Source: DAOTUB01 sp034437455
GTDB lineage: Bacteria; Chloroflexota; Anaerolineae; B4-G1
Assembly: GCA_034437455.1 (NCBI GenBank)
Contig: DAOTUB010000338.1
Location: 1-22,779 of the forward strand
DNA length: 22,779 bases
Reading direction: 5' to 3'
In this document: one piece after another, positions 1 through 8,000 of the stretch
How positions within the stretch are numbered: position 1 is the first letter of the stretch
Layout of the letters: each line of letters begins with the position of its first letter
Notes under the pieces: generated by a model
Seen by the model: only the letters and a program-made list of their open reading frames with translations
Databases searched by the model: none
Told to the model about the DNA's origin: nothing
Position numbers and translations under genes: made by a program

Positions 1-206
1 GCGGGTAAAGAAAGGCTTGTCTAGGACTTGAATCCTGAACAGAAAGGCCAAACCCCTATATATACCGGTTCGCCAAGCGAAGAACGTATATGTGGTGGTA
101 GGCTAAAAACTTTTATCCAAAGTCCAATACACTCCTGATCGAGTATAAATGATCATGTACTTAGTATACATCAGATCGGTTTTCCAGACAAAATAACCAA
201 TGCGGC
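1..206. other. Non-coding stretch downstream of bamI
   Basis: No convincing coding frame is present. The stretch is AT-rich in places and holds short palindromic words (ATGATCAT near 149-156, GTATAC near 166-171) that could belong to a regulatory region of a gene outside the window. I see no clear promoter or T-tract terminator. It marks the 3' end of the long minus-strand gene run. Confidence 0.5.
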
Positions 207-231
207 CCTCAAGTGAGGCCCTCACTTGAGG
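207..231. repeat. Perfect 12-bp inverted repeat over the bamI stop codon
   Basis: CCTCAAGTGAGG (207-218) and CCTCACTTGAGG (220-231) are exact inverted copies separated by one base. The stop codon of bamI (209-211) lies inside the first arm, so the last residues of BamI are encoded by the repeat. On the transcript this would fold into a very stable hairpin at the end of the operon. A good T-tract does not follow directly (the next bases on the minus strand are GCCGCATTGGTTATTTTG). It is therefore only possibly a terminator, and could instead protect the 3' end or be the scar of a small palindromic element. Confidence 0.6.
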
Positions 232-832
232 CGGGTCCGAAAGCAGGCGAGGAAGGCGTCAGTGCTTCAACCAGAACGTAAGCGGCTTGTAGCGCCGACG
301 TAGGGCAAAGCGGAAAACATTCTTTGCAGTCCCAGCACTCCTGAGCGGCTATCTCTGGAATAAAACTGATCTCTTTCCTTACCCCTCGGTCCACAAAGCC
401 AATCGCGTGCTTCTTCTTGACCTCGGCACAGTATCTCACACATAGACCACAATGAATGCAAAAGGAGGCTTCTTTTTCAAAACGGTCTTTGTCTGCGCCA
501 TACTCTTGAGCCAATTCCCGCAATTTCGGAGAATCCGGGGCGTGAGCCAGCAACAGCTCCAGGATCACTTTGCGGATTCGGTCTATCTTCTCAGACCGGG
601 TTCTCACGACCAACCCCTGCTCTACCAGGTAAACGCAGGAAACGACGAGCCTGGTCCGTCCGCCCACGTCTACTTCCACCATGCAAATTCGGCAAGCGCC
701 AAAAGGCTCCAATTTCTCGTGGTGACAAAGGGTCGGAATACATATCCCTGCACTTTGGGCGGCCTCCAAAATGGTCATCCCTTCGCTGGCTTTGACTTCT
801 TTTCCGTCAATCTGTAAAAGGATATCACTCAT
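209..832 (-). CDS. bamI: BamI-like [2Fe-2S]/2x[4Fe-4S] subunit (NuoG/HoxU N-terminal type) of class II benzoyl-CoA reductase
   Basis: This 207-residue electron-transfer subunit starts with a plant-type [2Fe-2S] ferredoxin domain (Cys36, Cys47, Cys50, Cys66). Two [4Fe-4S] motifs follow (Cys124/127/131/135 and Cys166/169/172/176). It matches the N-terminal Fe-S part of NuoG or HoxU and lacks the molybdopterin domain. In the Bam complex BamG, BamH and BamI form a Nuo/Hox-like diaphorase module thought to exchange electrons with NAD(H). The start is set at the ATG overlapping the bamH stop as ATGA (829-832), which implies translational coupling. An in-frame upstream extension to 934 lies wholly inside bamH and was dropped. 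The C-terminus runs into a 12-bp inverted repeat. It is the last gene of the operon. Confidence 0.88.
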   Translation of the reverse strand: MSDILLQIDGKEVKASEGMTILEAAQSAGICIPTLCHHEKLEPFGACRICMVEVDVGGRTRLVVSCVYLVEQGLVVRTRSEKIDRIRKVILELLLAHAPDSPKLRELAQEYGADKDRFEKEASFCIHCGLCVRYCAEVKKKHAIGFVDRGVRKEISFIPEIAAQECWDCKECFPLCPTSALQAAYVLVEALTPSSPAFGPASSEGLT

Positions 833-2757
833 TGTTTCTTGCTCTTTCTGACTATGGTTCTGGCGTCTTCGGGGATGGGAGCGGGAACAGGCTCGCCAGA
901 GATCTTGGTCACCGCGCCAAAGCGAGAGGGACACACTTCAAAGCAAGTCCCACAATTGGTGCATTTTTCCTGGTCGATGATGTGGATCTTGTTCTTGCCG
1001 CCGTCAATCGCCTCGGCAGGGCATTGTCGCAGGCAAATCATACAGGCCCGGCACTTTTCCGGGTCAATGTAGTACGAGATCAACGCCTTGCAGGACAAAG
1101 CCGGGCACCTCTTCTCCTTGATGTGCGCCTCATACTCATCTCTGAAGTAGCGTATCGTGCTGAGCACCGGGTTCGGGGCGCTCTTACCCAGAGCGCAAAG
1201 GGAGGCTTCCATGGCGACCTCGGATAGCTCCTCCAAAAGCTCAATGTCGCCCTCCCTTCCCTTTCCTGCGGTGATGTTCGTAAGAATCTTGTGCATCTGC
1301 CTCAGGCCTTCACGGCAGGGGACACATTTGCCACACGATTCGTCCGTAAGGAACTCAATAAAGTACCTGGCGACATCGACCATACAGGTATCTTCATCCA
1401 TCACGATCATCCCACCCGACCCCATCATCGAACCGGCGTTGGTGAGTTCATCGAAATCAACTTCCAAATCCAGCAGTTCCTCAGGGATACATCCCCCAGA
1501 CGGCCCCCCGGTCTGCACGGCTTTGAACTTTTTCCCTCCAGGGATTCCACCGCCTATCTTGTAGATGATGTCTCTCAGAGTCGTGCCCATAGGGACTTCT
1601 ACGAGGCCAGTATTCGTTATCTTACCGACCAGGGAGAAAACCTTGGTGCCCTTGCTTCGTTCCGTTCCGAATTGAGTAAACCAGTCAGCGCCCTCGTTGA
1701 TGATCAGCGGCACATTCGCCCACGTCTCCACATTGTTCAACACGCTGGGTCTATTCCACAGGCCCTTGATGTTGGAGTGGATATACTTCGGTCTGGGTTC
1801 TCCTACTCTGCCTTCCACGGCCGTCATCAAAGCCGTCGATTCGCCAGAGACGAAAGCGCCGGCCCCCTGATGCACTTTGACCGCGAAATCAAAGCCTGAG
1901 CCGAGGATGTTTTCTCCAAGAAAACCATACTCCTCAGCCTGCTCGATCGCAATGTCCACATTCTCCACGGCTAACGGGTATTCTTGACGAACATAGACAT
2001 ACCCTTCACGAGCGCCGACGGCAAAAGCCCCAACGATCAGCCCTTCCAGAACCGAGTGGGGATTCCCCTCCAATGTGCTCCGGTTCATATACGCGCCCGG
2101 ATCCCCCTCGTCCGCATTGACCATCACATATTTTATTTCGTCAGGGGCATTGCGGGATCCTTCCCACTTTCTCCCCGTGGGAAAGCCGCCGCCTCCCCTT
2201 CCTCTCAGGTTCGATTGTTTGACTTCTTCCAATATCTGCTCGGGGGTCATCTCGAAAAGAGCTTTGGCTAACGCGGAATACCCGCCGATGGCCAGATAGT
2301 CATCGATGCTCTTGGGATCAATGTTACCGTTGGAACCGAGAATAAGCCGCTCCTGGTTTTTGTAGAAGGGGATGTCAGATTCATGAACGATCTTTTCATC
2401 GGTGCTGGGGTCGACATAGAGTAAACGCTCTATGATCTTTTTCCCCTTGATCGTCTGGGAGATAATTTCAGGAACATCCTCAGGCTCTACCTGGAAATAA
2501 CTGATTTCCTCAGGGTGAATGACGATAATGGGCCCCCTCTCACAAAACCCGTGGCAACCCGTTCTCCTGATCTCCACCTCGTCACTCAAGCCTTGTTTTT
2601 TAATCTCCTCTTCAAGACTCACAGCGACTGCTCCACTACCAGATGCAAGACAGGCCGATCCGGAACAGAGCGTGATACAAGGTTTATTTGGGTCTCTTTT
2701 CGACAAGATACCCTTCCTGAATTGTTCCAACTCAGCGGGTGAATTTATTCGTGACAT
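829..2757 (-). CDS. bamH: BamH-like NuoF/HoxF-type flavoprotein subunit of class II benzoyl-CoA reductase
   Basis: The 642-residue protein resembles the NADH-binding subunit NuoF. The N-terminal thioredoxin-like [2Fe-2S] domain has Cys31, Cys36, Cys68 and Cys72. The FMN/NADH fold carries the glycine-rich GRGGGGFPTGRKW motif at 186-198. The NuoF-type [4Fe-4S] cluster is Cys475/478/481 with Cys521. A C-terminal ferredoxin domain adds two clusters (Cys569/572/575/579 and Cys599/602/605/609), as in HndC or HoxF-like bifurcating diaphorases. It is expected to be the NAD(H)-reactive flavin site of the Bam complex. The ATG at 2757 has an AGGA Shine-Dalgarno about 8 nt upstream. A 91-bp gap separates it from bamG, and its stop overlaps the bamI start. 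Confidence 0.92.
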   Translation of the reverse strand: MSRINSPAELEQFRKGILSKRDPNKPCITLCSGSACLASGSGAVAVSLEEEIKKQGLSDEVEIRRTGCHGFCERGPIIVIHPEEISYFQVEPEDVPEIISQTIKGKKIIERLLYVDPSTDEKIVHESDIPFYKNQERLILGSNGNIDPKSIDDYLAIGGYSALAKALFEMTPEQILEEVKQSNLRGRGGGGFPTGRKWEGSRNAPDEIKYVMVNADEGDPGAYMNRSTLEGNPHSVLEGLIVGAFAVGAREGYVYVRQEYPLAVENVDIAIEQAEEYGFLGENILGSGFDFAVKVHQGAGAFVSGESTALMTAVEGRVGEPRPKYIHSNIKGLWNRPSVLNNVETWANVPLIINEGADWFTQFGTERSKGTKVFSLVGKITNTGLVEVPMGTTLRDIIYKIGGGIPGGKKFKAVQTGGPSGGCIPEELLDLEVDFDELTNAGSMMGSGGMIVMDEDTCMVDVARYFIEFLTDESCGKCVPCREGLRQMHKILTNITAGKGREGDIELLEELSEVAMEASLCALGKSAPNPVLSTIRYFRDEYEAHIKEKRCPALSCKALISYYIDPEKCRACMICLRQCPAEAIDGGKNKIHIIDQEKCTNCGTCFEVCPSRFGAVTKISGEPVPAPIPEDARTIVRKSKKQ

Positions 2758-2848
2758 AGTTTGATCCTATCCCGGACGAACCGGAACCATAAAGAACCTT
2801 TCATCTGCAAAACCCCTCCCCAAAAAGCAAGATTGTTGTAGGATAGGC

Positions 2849-3301
2849 CTACTCATAACTCTTTAACACGTCTGCTACCTTGGCTGGCGCCATCTTACCG
2901 TGCGTCTCCCCGTCGATGGCTATCACCGGTCCCAACGCACAGCAGCCGAGGCAGTTCACCGTCTCCAGGCTGAACTTTAGATCCAGGTCCGTCTCGCCAG
3001 GTTTAATTCCAATCAGGCCTTGCACCGCGTCGAGGACACGCGGCGCGCCACGAACGTGACAGGCAGTACCCAGGCAAATCTGAATTTCATGCCGTCCTTT
3101 AGGAACCAGACTAAAGGCTTTATAAAAGGTAGCGATATGTTGTATCCGGGTGAAAGGAACCTGCAATTTCTCGCTGACCCGCTCCAACGCTTCCTTAGGG
3201 AGCCAATGATGTTCGCTCTGAATCTCCAGCAACACTTGAATGAGTGAACTGGCCTCGCCCTGATGCTTATCAATGATCTGATCGATTCTGTCGGTGTTCA
3301 T
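2849..3301 (-). CDS. bamG: BamG-like NuoE-type [2Fe-2S] subunit
   Basis: The product is a 150-residue NuoE/HoxE/HndA-type thioredoxin-fold subunit. Its [2Fe-2S] ligands are Cys76, Cys81, Cys117 and Cys121 in the usual C-x4-C and C-x3-C arrangement. The helical N-terminus (IDQIIDKHQGEASSLIQVL) is typical of the family. It would pass electrons to or from the FMN of BamH. I chose the ATG at 3301 because the family begins at this point and a GGAAAG lies just upstream. An in-frame ATG at 3319 would add six residues and remains possible. It follows bamF with a gap of about 40 bp. Confidence 0.9.
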   Translation of the reverse strand: MNTDRIDQIIDKHQGEASSLIQVLLEIQSEHHWLPKEALERVSEKLQVPFTRIQHIATFYKAFSLVPKGRHEIQICLGTACHVRGAPRVLDAVQGLIGIKPGETDLDLKFSLETVNCLGCCALGPVIAIDGETHGKMAPAKVADVLKSYE

Positions 3302-3342
3302 AGTCGCTTTCTTTCCCATAATCCACTGCCTGCCCTTTCGCC

Positions 3343-4110
3343 TCAGGCAAGCGCATACCGTTTTTGGCCTTCATCGTACCTGACTAATCCTTGCCGCGAT
3401 GAGCTTTTCAGGTGCTTTGATGTTTCAGACGGAGTTAAGCCTAAAACCTCGGCGATTTCGCCAGTTGAGAGGGGGCTTTCTCGCAGGAGCGACGTGATTT
3501 GGCTGATCGCCAATTTATCCAGAATCAACTCGCTAAACAGCCGGTCTAACTCGCCGCTGTCGTAAAATTCACGATAGGCTTCCTCCGATCTAGTAGGTAT
3601 TCGCAGCCGTTCCCGTTCCACCAGCTTGATGTAGGGGACGAGCTTGGTAACCGCTTCCAGTTTGAGCTTTAATCCATGTTCGTCTATTCCCTCGCCCTTG
3701 CCAAGAGGTCCCAACTCTTTCACTTTCTTGACAAAATCATCAGCGACTTTAGCAAAATGGATTCCTTCCCCAGAAGACATAAACTCGATCCGTAACCTTT
3801 CCGGGTTCAGCCCGATGTGTTCCATGATCTTTTTACATAAAAGCACCATACTCAATGCCGAATAATTTCCCTGCGTCACGTAATTACATTCACCTAAGCG
3901 GCAGCCGCCAACAAATACCCCATCCATTCCGTTTGAAAAAGCCCGGAGCACAAACTCCAGGTCTACTCGACCGGAACACATGACGCGGATGAACCTGATT
4001 TCAGTTGTATATTGTAGCCTGGAAACTCCAGCCATATCCGCCGCGCCATAAGCTCACCAATGGCATACAAAACCTAGTATTCTTGGTTTAAATTTGAGTT
4101 CTGCACTCAT
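3343..4110 (-). CDS. bamF: BamF-like MvhD-family selenoprotein with C-terminal winged helix (in-frame TGA = selenocysteine 19)
   Basis: The full gene is 255 residues when the TGA at 4056-4054 is read as Sec. The N-terminus reads FVCHW-U-AYGAADMAGVSR, matching the conserved FCCNWCSYGGAD-type start of MvhD/FlpD iron-sulfur subunits, with Sec in place of the second-motif Cys. Other candidate [2Fe-2S] ligands are Cys16, Cys45, Cys70 and Cys75. The MvhD fold spans about residues 10-150. Residues 200-255 look like a winged-helix (ArsR-like) domain with STGEIAEVLGLTPSETSKHL. The ATG at 4110 has AGAGGTG 7 nt upstream, and the start lies 15 nt after the GNAT stop. A conventional gene caller would start at Met26 (4035) and lose the metal site. 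MvhD normally links HdrA to an electron donor, so here it should connect BamE with the rest of the complex. Reading TGA as Sec is inference from homology plus the hairpin just downstream. Confidence 0.88.
4019..4031 (-). promoter_or_regulatory. Candidate bacterial SECIS hairpin for bamF
   Basis: Downstream of the in-frame TGA (4054-4056) the transcript can form CTGGA-GTT-TCCAG: a perfect 5-bp stem with a loop beginning with G. The loop lies 28 nt after the TGA, within the usual distance for bacterial SECIS elements. A G-C pair can extend the stem beyond a G/G mismatch. It is entirely inside the coding region, as expected in bacteria. The stem is short, so the sequence-only support is moderate. 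Confidence 0.55.
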
Positions 4111-4125
4111 TCGTTTTCACCTCTT

Positions 4126-4611
4126 TCACAAATCCTTATAGTACCGTACCAATGGCAGGGCAGTGTAACCCGCTTTCTCATACGATCTTCTCGCAGGAGC
4201 GTGCCCTTCATCTCCACCTGTACCTACCACAGCCAATTTCATACCGCCGTCCTTCAGCTTTCGGAGCGCAAACGTGTTCAATTCGGTGCCGATCCCCTGG
4301 TTCTGGTGCTCAGGATGGACGGCGAGCAATTGGACCTCTCCTGTTTTGCTTTCCTCATCCAGTTCATACGCCACAAAGCCCACCACATTTCCATCGACTA
4401 CGGCGACCCAGGTATTCAATTTCTCATCCCTACAACCTTTTTCCACGACCTCCTTTTGGCTTTTGCGCCAATCGGGATAGATGGCGATGGGATAGAGTTT
4501 GGGACCCAGTATTTCTTGCCAGGCCGTAAACACGGGCTCCCACGCCAGCAGGGAAAGCTCAACGATGGCTTCAAGATCGCCTTCGGAATAGGGTCGAATA
4601 TGGAAATTCAT
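4126..4611 (-). CDS. GNAT-family N-acetyltransferase
   Basis: This is a 161-residue single-domain GNAT protein. The acetyl-CoA binding motif A is visible as VHPEHQNQGIGTELNTFAL, preceded by the beta-4 strand TGEVQLLAV. A motif-B-like region (SYEKAGYTALPLVRYYK) ends the protein. The substrate is unknown. The start at 4611 (MNFHIRPYSEGD) fits the family. An in-frame ATG at 4650 lies inside a repeat element and adds 13 residues without homology. Neither start has a good Shine-Dalgarno, perhaps because of the repeat. The gene sits between bamE and bamF, ends 15 nt before the bamF start, and is not a known Bam component. A role in the complex, such as protein acetylation, is speculative. Confidence 0.8.
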   Translation of the reverse strand: MNFHIRPYSEGDLEAIVELSLLAWEPVFTAWQEILGPKLYPIAIYPDWRKSQKEVVEKGCRDEKLNTWVAVVDGNVVGFVAYELDEESKTGEVQLLAVHPEHQNQGIGTELNTFALRKLKDGGMKLAVVGTGGDEGHAPARRSYEKAGYTALPLVRYYKDL

Positions 4612-4644
4612 CGTCAAAGTGTCGCTACTCAGGCTCTCCGAGTG

Positions 4645-4765
4645 CGTCATTCCGAGTGAGCGTAGCGAATCGAGGAATCTCCACTTGCGATGGCAAACGC
4701 GACTCCGACGAGAGATTCCGTCGGATGCGTAGCGTCCGCTCTCCCTTCGGTCGCTCGGAATGACG
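4645..4765. repeat. REP/MITE-like palindromic element (about 121 bp)
   Basis: The ends CGTCATTCCGAG (4645-4656) and CTCGGAATGACG (4754-4765) are perfect inverted copies. Internal sub-palindromes are also visible (GAGTGAGCGTAGCGAATCGAGGAATCT and a later ACTCCGACGAGAGATTCCGTCGGA-like segment). Elements starting CGTCATTCCGAG and containing GAGGAATCT are, as I recall, common dispersed repeats in Chloroflexota and some other phyla. A 10-bp direct repeat CGTCAAAGTG flanks a slightly larger segment (4612-4621 and 4769-4778), possibly a target duplication. It separates the membrane-protein gene from the GNAT gene and covers the region where the GNAT leader would be. Confidence 0.75.
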
Positions 4766-4781
4766 GAACGTCAAAGTGATT

Positions 4782-5009
4782 TTAATCCTCTCGCCTCAGC
4801 CGATTTCTCAGATAGCTGATTACGGATACAATGCCCAAAACGATCAAAGCAAGAACACCAATGAGGATCATCAACGTGCCAATAGGCAACCACGCGCTAT
4901 CCACCACCATCCCCTCTGGCGTTACGTGGGAATATTGGTCAGCATAAAGACGCCCAATAATCCCTATCACAATCAAAACCATACTGACGTAAAAAACGAT
5001 GCGTTTCAA
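4782..5009 (-). CDS. Small two-helix membrane protein of unknown function
   Basis: The product is a 75-residue hydrophobic protein. Membrane segment 1 spans about residues 4-20 (IVFYVSMVLIVIGIIG) and segment 2 about residues 41-66 (LPIGTLMILIGVLALIVLGI and onward). A polar loop lies between them, and the basic tail (NRLRRED) is probably cytoplasmic. The start is a TTG at 5009 preceded by a strong AGGAGG at 6 nt spacing, which supports it as a real gene. It lies 68 bp downstream of bamE and before the repeat and the GNAT gene. I do not recognise a family. It could anchor the otherwise soluble Bam complex to the membrane, but that is only a positional guess. Confidence 0.7.
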   Translation of the reverse strand: MKRIVFYVSMVLIVIGIIGRLYADQYSHVTPEGMVVDSAWLPIGTLMILIGVLALIVLGIVSVISYLRNRLRRED

Positions 5010-5077
5010 AGCGCGCCTCCTGTCCTTGTCTCAAGTCTAACGTTTAATAGTCTCACTGTCTGAACCACAGCAAACTT

Positions 5078-8000
5078 TCACGCGACTTCAACCGCCGCAT
5101 CAATTTGAGCCCAGATCTCTTCATCGGTAAAGTGCTTTAGAATAATAGCCCCCGTCGGACACTTGGCGTTACAGAGACCATCCCCTTTACAGAGAACAGG
5201 ATTCACGGCGGCCTTTTTGCCTCGTGGCGTCTCGTGAAAATCTATGGCATCATACCTGCAAGCCGTGATACATGCCCCGCACGAAATACACTTGTTCTCA
5301 TCCACCTCGCAAATGGCGCCCGAGACGGTGACGATGTCGTGCGAGAGCAGGGTCAAAGCCCGACCCGCAGCCCCGTAAGCCTGGTTAATCGTTTCTGATA
5401 TATGCTTGGGATAATGAGCCAGCCCACACAAGTAAACGCCATCCGCGCCCATTTCAACAGGCCGTAATTTGACGTGAGCTTCTTTGAAGAAACCATCCGG
5501 CCCCAAGGTTAGCTTGAATAATTGAGATATTTCCTTGCTTCCTGACGAGGGAACAACGGCAGCAGCCAAAGCTACGATATCGGCGTCTATTTCAACCTTC
5601 TTACCCAGGATATAATCCGGGGCGATCACCTTCAGGACAGGCCGACCCTCCTCCGACTCGCCCGCTTCCACCTCTGGTTGATCCTGTGGTTCATAGCGGA
5701 TGAACGTAACCTCTTTATCTGCCGCTTCCCTGTAATAATCCTCCATCAGCCCATAGGTCCTCATATCCCGAAAGAGAATATAGATATCCATCTCGGGGTT
5801 GATCTCTTTGAGCTTCAAGGCGTTCTTGATCGCCTCGCTGCAACACACGCGGGAGCAGTAATTTCTGTCCTCGTTTCTGCAACCCACGCATTGGATCATC
5901 ACCAGGCTCTTTGCGTGAACTACCTTTTCACTCCCCTGGGCGATCTGCTCCTCCAACTCCAGGTAGGTCATGACCCGGTCGTCTTCTCCATAGAGGTATT
6001 CGGTGGGTGTATACTCCTCAGCGCCGGTAGCGACGACGGCAGCGCCATGCTTGATCTCTGTGACCCCTCTTTCAGACTCGACCATGGTCACGAAATTCCC
6101 CACGTATCCGGTCGCCTCCGTGATGGTCGCACTGTGATACACGTGTATCAAGGGGTGCTGATAAACCATGTGCACAAGATCATGCAAATAGGCCTGAACA
6201 TCCAGCCCTTCCAGGGTGTAATAAAGTTTTCGAGCCATGCCGCCCAGCTCGGCATCCTTTTCCACCAGGTGAACATCGTGTCCCTGCTCGGCTATGGAAA
6301 GAGCGCTCGTCATGCCAGCGATACCGCCGCCGATCACCAACGCCGTCTTGTTGACCGGCAGCTCAATTTCCTGCAACGGCTCCAAAAGAGCGGCTCTAGC
6401 TACCGACATCCGGACGATGTCCTTTGCTTTCCGGGTGGCTTCTTCCGGTTGTTTTGCGTGGACCCAGGAGTTGTGCTCCCGGATGTTCGCCATTTCACAG
6501 AAATATTGATTGACCCCCGCCTCCCGCAGCGTGTCCCGAAACGTCGGTTCGAGGTTCAGAGGGGTACAGGCAGCGATCACCAGGCGATTCAGCTCTTTTT
6601 CCCTTAGTACGTCTGTGATTTCCTGGATATAACTGGTGGCGCACGAAAAGAGCTGCTCCTGAACATAGGCAACGTGGGGCAAGGTTGAGACATAGTCCAC
6701 TACAGAGGGAACATCCACTACGGCTCCGATATTCGCTCCACAACGACATACAAAGACCCCTATCTTAAGCTCCTCTTCCGAGACATCCCGTTCCGGCGGA
6801 AAGACCCGTTCTGTGGACAGCTTTCCTCTCCGGTAGTCGAGGAGTTCACCACATTGGGAGCCAGATCCACTGGCGCTAAAAACCGATTCGGGGATGTCCA
6901 TCGGACCCTGGAAAGCCCCGCTCACAAAAATTCCCGACCGAGAGGTCTCCATAGGATTGACCGGATTGGTTTTACAGAATCCGTGTGAATTGAGTTCAAT
7001 GCCGTACGTATCTGCGAGCGCCTCATAATCGGCAGGAGGGCTCAATCCAATGGACAATACGACCAGATCGAACTCCTCCTCCTTGACTCCCTCGTCGGCG
7101 GTAGCGTACCGTATACTCACATTCTTCGTTTCCGGGTCTTGTCTTCCGATGGATACGTAGCTTCTTATAAATCGAATCCCTGGAAGGTCCGCTGTTCTCT
7201 GGTAAAATCGTTCAAAGTCCTTGCCCCAGGATCGAACATCGTTGTGGAATATGGTACACTCAGCCTCCGCGTCGTGTTCCTTGGTCACCATGACCTGTTT
7301 CTGCGTATACGTGCAACAGACCCCTGAACAATAGCTGTTACCGCCTTCGATCACCTCCCTGGACCCGACGCACTGAATCCAGGCGATTTTATGGGGATGC
7401 TTCTGATCGGAAGCGCGCAGTATCTCACCGTCATAAGGCCCGGTGGCGCACAGGATTCGTTCATAGTCCATACTGGTGACCACGTTCTCAAACGTCCCGT
7501 AGCCAAAGTCTCCCCTCAGCCGGGGGTCAAAAGGCTCATAGCCCACAGAGAGCAGGATCGCTCCCACGTTTACTTCCAACTTTTCCGGCAGTTGATTCAG
7601 GTCTATGGCCTTGTTCTCACAGACATTTTGGCAAATACCACATTTCCTTTCTTTCAGGTAAAGACAGGTTTCGGGATCTATGTAACTGATCAGCGGGTGC
7701 GCTTGCGAAAAGTAGATATGCACGGCTTTACTCGACGATATGTTCTGATTAAATGGATCGGGCACATTGACCGGGCAGTAATCTGCACAGGTAGCACAAC
7801 CTGTACACTCATCCTCGATGATGTACCGGGGGGTTTTGAGCAGGGTGACCTTGAAACCCCCCGCCTCCCCTTCCACACTTTTCACCTCGGTTAAGGTGAG
7901 GACCTCTATATTGGGGTGCCGGCCGACCTCGGCCAGTTTGGGTGAGAGTATTCAGGTAGAGCACTCGTTGGTGGGAAAGGTCTTGTCGAGCTGGGCCATG

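Noticed and set aside
833..934. N-terminal extension of bamI
   Set aside because: It lies within the end of bamH in another frame, lacks homology, and the ATGA overlap gives a better start.
3343..4035. bamF starting at Met26 as an intact shorter gene
   Set aside because: This loses the conserved CxxC-like metal motif. The upstream frame has a proper start, Shine-Dalgarno and family sequence broken only by TGA.
5678..6607. Plus-strand reading frame of 309 codons
   Set aside because: It is antisense to bamE, with no ribosome site or domain.
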